NCBI RefSeq assembly: GCF_037890675.1
Contig: NZ_CP149574.1
Coordinates: forward strand, 4,688,874 to 4,752,873
Direction: 5' to 3'
DNA: 64,000 nucleotides
From: Methylovirgula sp. 4M-Z18
Lineage (GTDB): Bacteria; Pseudomonadota; Alphaproteobacteria; Rhizobiales; Beijerinckiaceae
Made by a program: the position numbers and the translations under genes. The notes under the pieces are model-generated. The model worked only from the letters and a program-made list of their open reading frames with translations. It made no database searches and was not told the DNA's origin. Of the stretch, positions 42,639 to 51,515 are shown piece by piece; positions within the stretch are counted from its first letter, which is position 1; each line of letters begins with the position of its first letter.

Positions 42639-42841
42639 CTTGGATGAAGACGATTGCGACGGAAGTTTGGGGCCTTTTCGTCGACGACGGCCATTTTGCC
42701 GTCTCCATCGTGCTGTGGCTTGCCGTGACCGGCGGATTGCTGCCGCGGCTCGGCATCGACTCGTCATGGCTGGGGATAATCCTGTTCGCCGGCCTCGGCC
42801 TGATCCTGCTCGAGAGCGCGATCCGCCGCGCCAGTAAGTAG
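42635..42841 (+). CDS. Small membrane protein coupled to COG4280 (68 aa)
   Basis: Starts in an ATGA overlap with the COG4280 gene, so it is translated by coupling. Two hydrophobic helices, FAVSIVLWLAVTGGLLP and LGIILFAGLGLILLESAI, flank a short loop; the N-terminus (MTWMKTIATEVWGLFVDDGH) is amphipathic. It is a likely accessory subunit of the COG4280 transporter-like protein. No family is recognised by name. Confidence 0.7.
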   Translation: MTWMKTIATEVWGLFVDDGHFAVSIVLWLAVTGGLLPRLGIDSSWLGIILFAGLGLILLESAIRRASK

Positions 42842-42893
42842 CCAGATTGCCGAGGGGATAGCGAGGTGAGGGGCTGTGCGAAATAAAATATAG

Positions 42894-42912
42894 TATTTAT
42901 ATAGAATAAATA
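42894..42912. promoter_or_regulatory. AT-rich TATTCTATA-type site upstream of the flavoprotein gene
   Basis: TATTTATATAGAATAAATA contains, on the minus strand, TATTCTATA, which also occurs exactly at 63612-63620 before the Rrf2 gene and nearly at 44433-44442 before tauA. It lies in an otherwise GC-rich 156-bp intergenic region and could be the binding site of a shared regulator. Confidence 0.45.
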
Positions 42913-42997
42913 TACAATGTGTGCATCCACGCAGTCGGAGACACCGGCGCGAGGACCGATAAAGCCTTGAAGCGACACTCGGATCGGATGCAGCGGC

Positions 42998-44344
42998 ATG
43001 GCGCGAAGCAAGCATATTCTGGTGATCGGCGGCGGCGCGAGCGGCGTGCTGATGGCGGTGCATCTCTTGCGCCGCCCCCATGTGCGGGTCACGCTGGTGG
43101 AGCGCCGGGTCGAACTCGGCGCGGGCATCGCCTATGGTACCAGCCATCCCGACCATCTCCTGAACGTGCGCGCCGCCAATATGAGCGCCTTCCCGGACGA
43201 TCCGCAGCATTTCTGGCGCTGGGCGACCAATCACCAAAAAAGCGACTGTCCCGACGCCGAGACTTTCGCGCCGCGCCGCCTCTATCGCGCCTATCTCGCC
43301 CACCTTCTGGCCCCGTATCTCGCGCCGCATGCCGACGCGCGATTGAAAATCCTGCACAATGAAGTGACTCATTTGGCGCCGACCCGGCGGGGGGTCGAAG
43401 CGCTGCTCCTGTCCAAGGATCGGCTCTATGCCGATAAGGCCGTTCTGGCGACGGGGAACGAGGGGCCACCGCAGCCTGTCGCCTCCTGGCGTTTCGATGG
43501 CTGGCTGAACGGTGAGGCGCAAATTCTCGCACCCGATAAGACCGTCGTGATCGTCGGAACCGGCTTGACCATGGCGGACCGCGTCTTGTCCCTGCTGCAC
43601 GGCGGCCACCAGGGCCCGATCGTGGCGATCTCGCGGCGCGGACTGAAACCGCAGCCGCATGGGGCCGCGCCGCCGCTGCAGATCAATGCCGCCGGCGTGC
43701 CTTTTGGCGCCGGAATCGCCACTTTGATGCGCTGGCTGCGCGGCCTTATCCGCGCCCATACAGCGGCCGGCGGCGATTGGCGCGGCGTGGTCGATGGCTT
43801 GCGCCCGCATACCCAGGCGCTGTGGCGCGGCCTGCCGCTCGACGCGCGGCGGCGCTTTCTGCGGCACGCCCGGCCTTGGTGGGATAGCCACCGCCACCGC
43901 ATGGCGCCAAGCGCTGCAAGGACGATCGCGGAAGCCGAAGCGCGTGGCCAATTGACGATCGTTGCCGGGCGGGTCGAACGTTTCGAGCCGGAAAAAGATC
44001 ACGTGACGGTGCATTACAGCGCGCGGGGCAAGAGCCGGCGCATCGCGGCACAGGCGGTGTTCGAATGCCGCGGCCGTGCCGATAATATTGCCGCCACCGC
44101 CAATCCCATCATCCAAATGCTTTTCGCCTCGGGCCAGGCGCGGCCCGATGCCTTGTCGTTCGGCCTGGATGTTGCGGCGAACTGCGCCCTGATCGGGGTG
44201 GACGGCGAGGACTCGGACCGGCTTTATGCCCTCGGTCCGGTGACCGCCGGGGTGTTTTGGGAGATCGTCGCGGTGCCCGACATTCGCCGGCAGGCGGTCG
44301 CGCTCGCCACTGCGCTGGTCGACGAACATGAGCTAGTGTATTGA
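42998..44344 (+). CDS. FAD/NAD(P)-binding protein (NAD_binding_9/YdhS-like)
   Basis: A 448-residue flavoprotein-like enzyme. The N-terminal dinucleotide-binding motif is KHILVIGGGASGVLMAVHLL, followed by the second-site motif ELGAGIAYGTSHPDHLLNVR, and a late VVIVGTGLTMADRVLSLL forms a second Rossmann element. The family (PF13454) includes monooxygenase-like and lipid-A/glycan-associated proteins without a fixed reaction. Its AT-rich promoter shares a motif with tauA, suggesting a link to sulfur metabolism, possibly sulfonate oxidation. That link is inference only. Confidence 0.75.
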   Translation: MARSKHILVIGGGASGVLMAVHLLRRPHVRVTLVERRVELGAGIAYGTSHPDHLLNVRAANMSAFPDDPQHFWRWATNHQKSDCPDAETFAPRRLYRAYLAHLLAPYLAPHADARLKILHNEVTHLAPTRRGVEALLLSKDRLYADKAVLATGNEGPPQPVASWRFDGWLNGEAQILAPDKTVVIVGTGLTMADRVLSLLHGGHQGPIVAISRRGLKPQPHGAAPPLQINAAGVPFGAGIATLMRWLRGLIRAHTAAGGDWRGVVDGLRPHTQALWRGLPLDARRRFLRHARPWWDSHRHRMAPSAARTIAEAEARGQLTIVAGRVERFEPEKDHVTVHYSARGKSRRIAAQAVFECRGRADNIAATANPIIQMLFASGQARPDALSFGLDVAANCALIGVDGEDSDRLYALGPVTAGVFWEIVAVPDIRRQAVALATALVDEHELVY

Positions 44345-44370
44345 TATTTATGTGAAAGACAAATTTTGTT

Positions 44371-44452
44371 CCATTTCTGGAAATGGCTGTTGACAGATCG
44401 GCGGTTTTATACAAAATTATTTCTATTGAATTTATAGAAATATAAATTCAAT
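44371..44452. promoter_or_regulatory. Promoter region with two palindromes upstream of tauABC
   Basis: CCATTTCTGGAAATGG (44371-44386) is a palindrome directly before a -35-like TTGACA (44390-44395). A perfect palindrome with 12-bp arms, ATTGAATTTATA (44425-44436) and its complement (44441-44452), spaced by GAAA, overlaps where the -10/+1 would fall. The position suits a repressor or sulfur-responsive regulator. Half of the palindrome resembles the TATTCTATA site seen at 42900 and 63612. Confidence 0.6.
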
Positions 44453-44542
44453 CGCGGCATTTGAGGGAGCAGCTTGCACCGCGTCACCCATTGCTAAAGC
44501 GCCACGATGAAATTCGTGGGTCCCATAACGAGAGGACCAGCC

Positions 44543-44566
44543 ATGACCAAGACCTGTCGACGCTGA
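44543..44566 (+). CDS. Cys-Arg-Arg leader mini-ORF before tauABC (7 aa)
   Basis: ATG at 44543 encodes MTKTCRR and stops at 44564-44566. It is preceded by a textbook Shine-Dalgarno AGAGGA with a six-base spacer, far better than many gene starts here. A lone Cys followed by two Arg codons and a stop is suited to sensing charged cysteinyl-tRNA before a sulfonate transporter. A hairpin CCACGA/TCGTGG (44502-44519) precedes it. No intrinsic terminator with a U-run follows, so control could be translational or Rho-dependent. The rest of 44345-44680 has no other ORF supported. Confidence 0.6.
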   Translation: MTKTCRR

Positions 44567-44680
44567 ACCGGACCATCGCCGCCACATCGGCGCGCGCTCT
44601 TCACCTCGTGACATCACCTTCCGCCTGCCGCTGCACAACGACGCGCGCGCATGGTTTTGGATTTGCAACAAGGACATCCC

Positions 44681-45709
44681 ATGACTTTCACCCGCCGTTC
44701 CCTTCTTGGCGCCAGCGCCCTTCTCGCGGGCCTCGCCCTCTCCTCCGCCTCGGCTTTTGCCGACGGCAAAAAAGTCGTCGTCGGCTACCAGACCGACGCG
44801 GTTCCCTCCAGCGTTGCCATCGCCAATGGCGATTTCGCCAAGACCACCGGCTATGACATCGATTTCCGCCGCTTCAATTCCGGCGCCGAGATTTTCGCGG
44901 CCATCGCCTCGGGCGACGTGCAGGTCGGCTATGTCGGCTCCAGCCCCTTTGCCGCCGCGACCAGCCGCGGCCTCGACGTGAAGGCGTTCTACCTTGCCTC
45001 GACCTCGGGCACCGATGAAGCCTTGATCGCGCGCAATGGCTCGGGCATCGAAACGCCCGCCGACTTGCGCGGCAAGCGCCTCGCCGCGGCGCCGGTTTCG
45101 ACCGACCACTATCAGTTGCTGTCGGTGCTGAAGCAGGAAGGCATTGCCGAAAAGGATGCACAGGTCTTCGCCATTCCGCAGCAGGACATTGTCGCAGGCT
45201 GGAACCGCGGCGATATCGATGCCGCTTTCGTCTGGGATCCCGCGCTCACGGAAATCAAGAAAACCGGGAAGGTGCTGCTGACCGCGAAACAAGTGGCCAA
45301 CCGCGGCGCGCCGACCTTCTCGGTGTGGGTGGCGACAAACGCCTTTGCGAAAGACAATCCGAAATTCTTGGCGCAATTCGCCAGCGTGATCAACAAATAC
45401 ACGACCTCCTATCTCAACGATAAGGCCGCCTGGGGTCCGGATTCGGACAATGCCAAGGCGCTCGCCAAATTGCTAGGCGGGACGCCGCAGGATCAGGCGG
45501 CGGCGCTCGCCAATCCCGTCTTCGTAACGCTGAATGAGCAGGCCTCCGACGCTTGGCTCGGTGGCGGCGACAAAGGCGGTGTCGCGCAAATCCTGAAGGC
45601 GACATCGGCGTTCTTGAAAGACCAGAAGAAGATCACGAGCGTGCTGCCGAGCTACGGCGCCTTCGTGACGACCGATGCCGTCGAGGCGGCCCAGCAAGTG
45701 ACGAATTGA
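44681..45709 (+). CDS. tauA: Taurine/sulfonate ABC transporter substrate-binding protein
   Basis: A 342-residue periplasmic binding protein of the TauA type. The N-terminus MTFTRRSLLGASALLAGLAL ends SASAFA and contains a Tat-like RR motif. Mature features include VVVGYQTDAVPSSVAIANGD, GYVGSSPFAAATSRGLDVKA and FVWDPALTEIKKTGKVL, typical of taurine-binding TauA. ATG 44681 follows AAGGA. Taurine would be the ligand by family, though other sulfonates are possible. An intrinsic terminator separates it from tauB and tauC. Confidence 0.88.
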   Translation: MTFTRRSLLGASALLAGLALSSASAFADGKKVVVGYQTDAVPSSVAIANGDFAKTTGYDIDFRRFNSGAEIFAAIASGDVQVGYVGSSPFAAATSRGLDVKAFYLASTSGTDEALIARNGSGIETPADLRGKRLAAAPVSTDHYQLLSVLKQEGIAEKDAQVFAIPQQDIVAGWNRGDIDAAFVWDPALTEIKKTGKVLLTAKQVANRGAPTFSVWVATNAFAKDNPKFLAQFASVINKYTTSYLNDKAAWGPDSDNAKALAKLLGGTPQDQAAALANPVFVTLNEQASDAWLGGGDKGGVAQILKATSAFLKDQKKITSVLPSYGAFVTTDAVEAAQQVTN

Positions 45710-45760
45710 CGCGAACACGATGAGCACTGCGACTTCAAAACTGCAGTGTTTATCCTCCCC

Positions 45761-45869
45761 GACTCGGCCCGGGATCCAGGACAAAGCCCCACATGTTGCA
45801 AGACGTGCCTCTGTCCCAGGGCGAATGAAATTGCGCATTTGCCCGCAACCATGGATCCCGGGTCGAGCC
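45761..45869. repeat. Inverted repeat/palindromic element after tauA
   Basis: Arms GACTCGGCCCGGGATCCA (45761-45778) and TGGATCCCGGGTCGAGCC (45852-45869) are 16/18 complementary. Outside them, AAAACTGCAGT and ACAGTTTTACTGC are a further imperfect pair, giving a palindromic element of about 155 bp (45735-45893). The GGATCCCGGGTC core recalls common alphaproteobacterial repeats. The 310-bp tauA-tauB gap holds this and the terminator, no gene. Confidence 0.6.
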
Positions 45870-45932
45870 CAAGCGAATGCAACAGTTTTACTGCGCACCT
45901 AGATGCGACTGTTCACCCACTAAAGTTTTGCC

Positions 45933-46010
45933 CCGATGTCCATCTCTCTCCCAAACATCGGAGCAATCATAGGGCCGTCCAGTTTCCTCATTCTGGACGG
46001 CCCCTTTTTT
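45933..46010 (+). terminator. Hairpin plus intrinsic terminator between tauA and tauB
   Basis: CCGATGT/ACATCGG (45933-45939, 45955-45961) is followed by a perfect 11-bp terminator stem GGGCCGTCCAG (45972-45982) / CTGGACGGCCC (45993-46003) and a T-run (46005-46010). The tauB Shine-Dalgarno GAGG begins immediately after it. It either ends tauA messages, leaving tauBC scarcer than the binding protein, or acts as a conditional attenuator. Confidence 0.8.
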
Positions 46011-46019
46011 GAGGCCGCC

Positions 46020-46829
46020 ATGCTCAAGATTCACAATGCCTCCGTATTCTTCAAAGGTCCGCGCAACGCGCCGGTCAAAGCGCTGGATCGCATCACGCTC
46101 GACATCGCGGACGGCGAGATCGTCGTCGCGCTGGGCACATCGGGGTGCGGCAAATCCACTCTCTTGAATGCGATCGCCGGTTTCCTGCCGCTCAGCCAAG
46201 GCACGATCACCTTGCGCGGCCGCGCGATCGAAGGACCGGGGGCCGATCGCGGCGTCGTGTTTCAGAAAGACACGCTGCTGCCCTGGAAAAGCGTGATCGA
46301 CAATGTGGCGCTCGGGCTCGATTTTTCCGGTCTCGGCAAGGCACAGGCGCGCAGCCGCGCACGCGATCTCTTGCGGCTCGTCGGCTTGCAGGATTTCGAA
46401 GCCTCACCGCCCTACGAACTATCGGGCGGCATGCGTCAACGCGTCGGCATTGCCCGCGCGCTTGCGACCGATCCGGCGATTCTGCTGATGGACGAACCGT
46501 TCGGCGCGCTCGACAGTTTCACGCGCGAGCAGATGCACGATTTGCTGATTTCGCTTTGGACCAAAACCGGCAAGACGATCTTTCTCATCACCCATTCGAT
46601 CGAGGAGGCGTTGAGCCTCGGTACGCGCGTGCTCGTCATGTCGCCGCGCCCTGGCCGCATCGTCGCACGCTATGAAACCGCCTTCGTGCATCGCCTTGCC
46701 GCAGACGGCGACCGCGCCGTGCTGGAGGCCGATCTCGATTTCATCCGGCTGCGCAATGAGATTCGCGCACTCATTCACCGTTCCGGCCCGCAGCCGGCGC
46801 ATGCTCCCGAGGCCATCGCCCATGTCTGA
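46020..46829 (+). CDS. tauB: Taurine/sulfonate ABC transporter ATP-binding protein
   Basis: A 269-residue ATPase of the nitrate/sulfonate/taurine group. Walker [10 protein letters not shown], the Q-loop [20 protein letters not shown], signature [15 protein letters not shown], Walker [13 protein letters not shown] and the switch histidine in [11 protein letters not shown] are all visible. The start at ATG 46020 lies five bases after GAGG; the frame is open upstream through the terminator but this is not coding. It overlaps tauC by eight bases. Confidence 0.92.
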   Translation: MLKIHNASVFFKGPRNAPVKALDRITLDIADGEIVVALGTSGCGKSTLLNAIAGFLPLSQGTITLRGRAIEGPGADRGVVFQKDTLLPWKSVIDNVALGLDFSGLGKAQARSRARDLLRLVGLQDFEASPPYELSGGMRQRVGIARALATDPAILLMDEPFGALDSFTREQMHDLLISLWTKTGKTIFLITHSIEEALSLGTRVLVMSPRPGRIVARYETAFVHRLAADGDRAVLEADLDFIRLRNEIRALIHRSGPQPAHAPEAIAHV

Positions 46830-47676
46830 TCTCTCCGCCATCCGAACCGGCGCTGCAGCCACCGAAGACGATCCGCCGCGCCTCGTGCGCTTGCGCGCCG
46901 GCGATTGGAATGCGGGCCAAACCGGTCTGATCAGCGCGGCCACGATTCTCGTGCTGCTTTTCGCCTGGTGGCTCGTCACGAGCCTTCATCTCGTTGCGCC
47001 GCTGTTCCTGCCGACGCCGCAAGAAGTGCTCGCGCAATTGTACGCGGTGTTTGAGGACGGCTATGCCAATGCGACCCTTTGGCAGCATCTCTCGGCGAGC
47101 CTCATCCGCATTTTCTCCGCCGCGGCCTTCGCGCTTCTCATCGGCGTGCCGTTGGGGCTCGCCATGGGCGTGAGCCGCTGGGCCAAGGGCATTTTCGATC
47201 CGCCGATCGAATTTTACTGGCCGCTGCCGCCTTTGTCCTATCTGCCGCTGATGATCATCTGGTTCGGCATCGGCGAGACCTCGAAAATCCTGCTTCTCGC
47301 CCTCGCCATGTTCGCGCCCATCTGCCTTTCGGCGCAAGCCGGCGTGCGCTCGGTGCCGGTCGAACGAGTGAATGCGGCGCTGTCGCTCGGCGCGACGAAA
47401 TGGCAATTGTTCCGCCATATCGTGCTGCCGAGTGCGCTGCCGGAAATTCTCACCGGCACGCGTATCGCGCTTGGCGTCGGCTGGGGCACGCTGGTGGCGG
47501 CGGAACTGATCGCCGCGACGCGCGGCATCGGCTATATGATCCTCTCCGCCTCGCAGTTCCTCGCCACTGATGTGGTGTTCGTCGGGATTCTGGTGATCGC
47601 CGCTTGGGCTTTCGCATTTTCCTACGCGCTGCGGCTCATCGAACGCGTGCTCGTGCCGTGGAAAGGCAAAATGTGA
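46822..47676 (+). CDS. tauC: Taurine/sulfonate ABC transporter permease
   Basis: A 284-residue inner-membrane permease with about six spans. The N-terminal 35 residues are cytoplasmic; then [35 protein letters not shown]-like helices, and the ABC-contacting EAA loop [47 protein letters not shown] is typical of TauC/SsuC. It is coupled to tauB and completes the importer. A hairpin with a T-run at 47747-47800 lies 71 bases downstream. Confidence 0.9.
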   Translation: MSDLSAIRTGAAATEDDPPRLVRLRAGDWNAGQTGLISAATILVLLFAWWLVTSLHLVAPLFLPTPQEVLAQLYAVFEDGYANATLWQHLSASLIRIFSAAAFALLIGVPLGLAMGVSRWAKGIFDPPIEFYWPLPPLSYLPLMIIWFGIGETSKILLLALAMFAPICLSAQAGVRSVPVERVNAALSLGATKWQLFRHIVLPSALPEILTGTRIALGVGWGTLVAAELIAATRGIGYMILSASQFLATDVVFVGILVIAAWAFAFSYALRLIERVLVPWKGKM

Positions 47677-47746
47677 CGGAAAGGCGCTCGCCAAGGATCA
47701 AGGTCCCAGCGATCTCGGCCGAAAAATACGAATAGGGCGAGAGTCG

Positions 47747-47800
47747 CTTAGGGCAAGAAGCGCTCCTTGTCGAACCTCCGAATTGCCCTAAGCTTTTGTT
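47747..47800. terminator. Hairpin after tauC
   Basis: Perfect arms CTTAGGGCAA (47747-47756) and TTGCCCTAAG (47783-47792) with a 26-base loop, followed by CTTTTGTT. It could terminate tauBC. The sequence CTTTTGTTCTATCGCATTTTC just beyond resembles part of the AGAGCATTTT repeat family, so it may be a degraded repeat. Confidence 0.5.
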
Positions 47801-47866
47801 CTATCGCATTTTCACCGCGCGGATCGCTGGCTCTTGCCCAACGCCGCTTTTTTGCGAAACACCGCC

Positions 47867-48433
47867 TTAATCCGGGTTCGTCCCATGGGGAGCCGGCGCC
47901 AGCTTGGCCTGCTTCGCGCGCTCGATCCCCTCGAGCACCATCTTCTGTGCCTCGGCGGCATCACCCCAGCGGACCACCTTGACCCATTTGCCCTTTTCCA
48001 AGTCCTTGTAATGCTCGAAGAAATGCTGGATCTGCTGCAGCGTGATCTCGGGCAGATCGGTATAATTTTGCACCTTGGTATAGCGTTTGGTCAGCTTGTC
48101 GGAGGGCACCGCCAGCAGCTTTTCGTCGAAGCCCGCCTCGTCCTCCATGACCAGAACGCCCACGATGCGGCAGGAGATGACGCCCCCGGGCACGATGGCG
48201 CGAGTATTGGCGACAACCACGTCGCACGGGTCGCCGTCGCCGGACAGCGTGTGCGGAATGAAGCCGTAATTGCCGGGGTAGCGCATCGACGTATAGAGGA
48301 AGCGGTCGACGAACAGCGCACCCGATTCTTTATCCATCTCATATTTGATCGGTTCGCCGCCGATGGGGACTTCGATCACGACATTGACGTCGACAGGCGG
48401 GTTTTTGCCGATTGGCACGGCGTCCAAGCGCAT
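47867..48433 (-). CDS. ppa: Inorganic pyrophosphatase
   Basis: A 188-residue family I soluble pyrophosphatase that hydrolyses PPi to phosphate, pulling biosynthetic reactions forward. The signature DGDPCDVV, the early [20 protein letters not shown] and [18 protein letters not shown] segments, and the C-terminal [14 protein letters not shown] are diagnostic. The ATG at 48433 follows GGGAG on the minus strand; a longer frame to 48511 is non-homologous. It is divergent from suhB. Confidence 0.95.
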   Translation of the reverse strand: MRLDAVPIGKNPPVDVNVVIEVPIGGEPIKYEMDKESGALFVDRFLYTSMRYPGNYGFIPHTLSGDGDPCDVVVANTRAIVPGGVISCRIVGVLVMEDEAGFDEKLLAVPSDKLTKRYTKVQNYTDLPEITLQQIQHFFEHYKDLEKGKWVKVVRWGDAAEAQKMVLEGIERAKQAKLAPAPHGTNPD

Positions 48434-48598
48434 ATGAGGCTCCCTAGCTGAACAATCGTGGAGGTTTACGCTGTCGGCAACCCCGACCGCAAGAGCGCAA
48501 ACCGGGCGCAATCGGTAAATCTTCGCAAAGGTATGGCCTTTTCGAGCGCCATTGGGTATGCGCTAGGGTCAATTTTTCCCACGAACTTAAGACCGACC

Positions 48599-49393
48599 AT
48601 GATCCGCACCGCCTTGATGAATGTGATGACCGCCGCCGCCCTCAAGGCCGGACGGGGCTTGAGACGCGATTTCGGCGAGGTGGAAAATCTGCAGGTCTCG
48701 CTGAAAGGCCCGGGCGATTTTGTCTCCGCAGCCGACAAAAAGGCGGAAAAGATCCTGTTCGAGGAATTGTCGAAGGTGCGGCCCGGCTACGGATTCGAAA
48801 TGGAGGAGGGCGGCTCGGTCGCCGGCACCGACAAGGCGCATACGTGGCATGTCGACCCGCTGGACGGCACCACCAACTTCCTGCACGGCGTCCCCTATTT
48901 CGCCGTCTCGATCGCGCTCGAACGAGATGGGCAGATTGTCGCGGGTGTCGTCTACAATCCGGTCACCGAGGATATGTATATCGCCGAGCGCGGGCAGGGA
49001 GCCTACCACAATAACCACCGGATCCGCGTTTCGGTCCGCCGCGAGATCGCCCATGCGCTCGTCGGCTGCTCCATCCCGCATCTCGCCGCGGCCAAGGAAC
49101 ATCCGCGCTTCAAGCGTGAGCTCGAAGAGGTGATGGCGAGCGCCGGCAATGTCCGCAATTTCGGCGCCATCGCCCTCGATATGGCGGCGGTCGCCGCCGG
49201 CCGCATCGACGCCCTGTGGGGCCGCGGCGCGGATTCGTGGGATATTGGCGCGGGCAGCATTCTCGTGCGCGAAGCGGGCGGCTATGTCGCCACCATCGAG
49301 GGCGGCGACGATTATCTGACCAAGCGGTCGCTGTGCTGCGGCAACGAATATATCCAGCGCGCCTTGCTGATGTTGTTGAAAAAGGCGGCATAA
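48599..49393 (+). CDS. suhB: Inositol monophosphatase family protein
   Basis: A 264-residue Mg2+-dependent phosphatase of the IMPase/SuhB family. Metal-binding motifs are EMEEGG, DPLDGTTNFLHG and WDIGAGSILVREAGG, in the usual order. In Escherichia coli SuhB also aids rRNA transcription; here the substrate may be inositol phosphate or a related sugar phosphate. ATG 48599 gives a family-like start MIRTALMNVMTAAALKAGRG; the upstream open frame is not homologous. It is monocistronic, 98 bases before the MotA-like gene. Confidence 0.9.
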   Translation: MIRTALMNVMTAAALKAGRGLRRDFGEVENLQVSLKGPGDFVSAADKKAEKILFEELSKVRPGYGFEMEEGGSVAGTDKAHTWHVDPLDGTTNFLHGVPYFAVSIALERDGQIVAGVVYNPVTEDMYIAERGQGAYHNNHRIRVSVRREIAHALVGCSIPHLAAAKEHPRFKRELEEVMASAGNVRNFGAIALDMAAVAAGRIDALWGRGADSWDIGAGSILVREAGGYVATIEGGDDYLTKRSLCCGNEYIQRALLMLLKKAA

Positions 49394-49491
49394 ACCCGGT
49401 CCTCTAGCCGAAAGCAGGGGGGTGCAAGACGGATCCGGTCTTGATTACGTCACCTTCCCGGCGTCTGATGGGCCAAACTTAACGGAATCAG

Positions 49492-50484
49492 ATGCGCGCA
49501 TCGAACGACCCTTATCGCCTGTCCGCCCCCAGCATTTTCTTGTTCCGGATGCTGGTGTTCCTGGTGCTGGCGGCACTGGTCGCGGTCATTCTCAACCGGA
49601 AGATCCAGACGGCCTTCATGGCCAATCCGGGCCTCAACAGCATCATCATCGGCTCGCTCGCCATCGGCATCATCTTGAGTTTTCGGCAAGTGGTGCGCCT
49701 GTTCAGGGAAGTGCGCTGGGTCAACAGTTTGAAGAAACCGTTCGATCCGCGACGGCCGGTCCGTCCGCCGGTGCTGCTCGCGCCGATGGCGACGATGCTC
49801 GGCGATCAGGCCGGGCGCAGTGCGATCTCCACCGTCACGCTGCGGGCGATTCTCGATTCCATCGGCACCCGGCTCGACGAATCGCGCGAGATCGCACGCT
49901 ACCTCACCGGGCTTCTCGTCTTTCTCGGCCTGCTTGGCACGTTCTGGGGCTTGCTCGAAACCGTCGGTTCGATCGGCGGCGTGATCAAATCCATGCAGGG
50001 CGGCAGCGACGCGGGTGTGATGTTCGACAACCTGAAGAACGGCCTGCAGGAGCCGCTCGCCGGTATCTCGATCTCCTTCACCGCCTCGCTTTTCGGCCTT
50101 TCCGGTTCGCTGATCCTCGGCTTTCTCGACCTGCAGGCGGGTCAGGCGCAAAATCGCTTCTACAACGAGCTCGAAGACTATCTTTCCGCCTCAGCGCTCG
50201 ACATGCCGACGATCCAGGCGACGGGCTTGCCCGAGGACCTGCAGGCGGCGCTGAGCCATATCATCGCGAGCCACGACGGCCCGGGCGGCGCCTCGGCTGC
50301 CGCCATGGCCAATCTCGCCGAAGGCATCCAGAATCTGGTGCAGCACATGCGGCAGGAGCAGCAGATGATCCGCGACTGGGTCGAGGCGCAGGCCGATCAG
50401 CAGAAGGATATTCGCAGCTTGCTGGAAAAACTTGCGGCACAGCCCAAATTGCCCGCCGTGCGGCGTGAAGAGCACCTCGGCTAG
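49492..50484 (+). CDS. MotA/TolQ/ExbB-like proton channel family protein
   Basis: A 330-residue membrane protein. Hydrophobic spans at about 18-38 and 48-66 form the N-terminal pair; LVFLGLLGTFWGLLETVGSIGG and ISISFTASLFGLSGSLILGF form the conserved channel pair of the MotA/TolQ/ExbB family. The C-terminal about 60 residues are a polar coiled coil (LVQHMRQEQQMIRDWVEAQADQQ). It lies two bases before an OmpA/MotB-domain gene, so the two presumably form a stator-like complex coupling ion flow to envelope work. It is not flagellar in context. Confidence 0.82.
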   Translation: MRASNDPYRLSAPSIFLFRMLVFLVLAALVAVILNRKIQTAFMANPGLNSIIIGSLAIGIILSFRQVVRLFREVRWVNSLKKPFDPRRPVRPPVLLAPMATMLGDQAGRSAISTVTLRAILDSIGTRLDESREIARYLTGLLVFLGLLGTFWGLLETVGSIGGVIKSMQGGSDAGVMFDNLKNGLQEPLAGISISFTASLFGLSGSLILGFLDLQAGQAQNRFYNELEDYLSASALDMPTIQATGLPEDLQAALSHIIASHDGPGGASAAAMANLAEGIQNLVQHMRQEQQMIRDWVEAQADQQKDIRSLLEKLAAQPKLPAVRREEHLG

Positions 50485-50486
50485 CC

Positions 50487-51515
50487 ATGGCTCTGGCGCG
50501 TCACCGCAGCCGCAGCCGCGGCATCGATTATTGGCCGGGTTTCGTCGATGCGCTCTCGACCCTGCTGCTCGTCATCGTGTTCCTGTTGTCGGTCTTCATG
50601 CTGGCGCAATTCTTCTTGTCGCGCGAGGTGACGAGCAAGGATACGGCGCTGACCAAGCTCAATCAGCAGGTTGAGCAGCTCACCCAATTGCTGGCGCTCG
50701 AGCGCAACGCGAAAACCAATGTGCAGGCCAATCTCGACGTGTTGCAGACGACGCTCGATTCCAAGGAAAAGGAGCGCCAGCGCCTGCAAGGCCTGATCGA
50801 CCAGAACGCCAGCGGCCAGAGCGCCGCCAATAGCCAGGTGGCCGCGGCCAGCACTGCGCTCGATGCCGAAAAGCAGATCTCGGCCCAGGCGCTGGCGCAA
50901 GTCGATATTCTCAATCAGCAGATTGCCGCGCTGCGGCGCCAACTTGCGGCCCTCGAGGATGCGCTTTCGGCCTCCGAAACGCGCGACAAGCAATCCCAGG
51001 CGCAGATCGCCGATCTCGGCTCGCGCCTCAATGTCGCGCTTGCCCAGAAAGTGCAGGAATTGTCGCGCTATCGCTCCGATTTCTTCGGCCGCCTGCGCGA
51101 GATCTTAGGCAACCGGCCCGGCATTCTGGTGGTCGGCGACCGCTTCGTGTTCCAATCCGAAGTGCTCTTCGAAGTCGGCCAGGCCAGCATCAATCCGAAC
51201 GGCAAACAGGAACTCGACCAGGTCGCAGCCGCCATCACCGATCTGCAGCGCGAAATTCCGCCGGAAATTCCATGGGTCCTGCGGGTCGACGGCCATACCG
51301 ACAAGCGGCCGATCCAATCGGTGCAGTTCCCCTCCAATTGGGAGCTATCCTCGGCCCGCGCCATCGCTGTCGTGCAATATCTGATTTCCAAAGGCATTCC
51401 GCCCGATCGTCTGGTCGCGGCAGGCTTCGGCCAATATCAGCCGCTGGAACAGGGCGACGACGACGAGACCCTGCGCCGCAACCGCCGCATCGAGCTGAAA
51501 TTGACCGAGCGATGA
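50487..51515 (+). CDS. OmpA/MotB-domain peptidoglycan-binding protein
   Basis: A 342-residue protein. A single N-terminal span, VDALSTLLLVIVFLLSVFML, carries an Asp as in MotB/TolR/ExbD. A long coiled coil follows (about residues 50-175, many Gln/Ala/Leu heptads). The C-terminal OmpA-like domain (about 205-340) has WVLRVDGHTDKRPI and LSSARAIAVVQYLISKGIPPDRL with RRNRRIEL, the peptidoglycan-binding signature. It pairs with the MotA-like protein upstream. The GNAT gene overlaps its stop. Confidence 0.87.
   Translation: MALARHRSRSRGIDYWPGFVDALSTLLLVIVFLLSVFMLAQFFLSREVTSKDTALTKLNQQVEQLTQLLALERNAKTNVQANLDVLQTTLDSKEKERQRLQGLIDQNASGQSAANSQVAAASTALDAEKQISAQALAQVDILNQQIAALRRQLAALEDALSASETRDKQSQAQIADLGSRLNVALAQKVQELSRYRSDFFGRLREILGNRPGILVVGDRFVFQSEVLFEVGQASINPNGKQELDQVAAAITDLQREIPPEIPWVLRVDGHTDKRPIQSVQFPSNWELSSARAIAVVQYLISKGIPPDRLVAAGFGQYQPLEQGDDDETLRRNRRIELKLTER

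Noticed and set aside
49492-51515. Zorya-type anti-phage system (ZorA/ZorB-like stators)
   Set aside because: The pair has MotA and OmpA-like domains, but no ZorC/D/E-like genes, helicase or nuclease is adjacent; the flanks are suhB and GNAT housekeeping-like genes.
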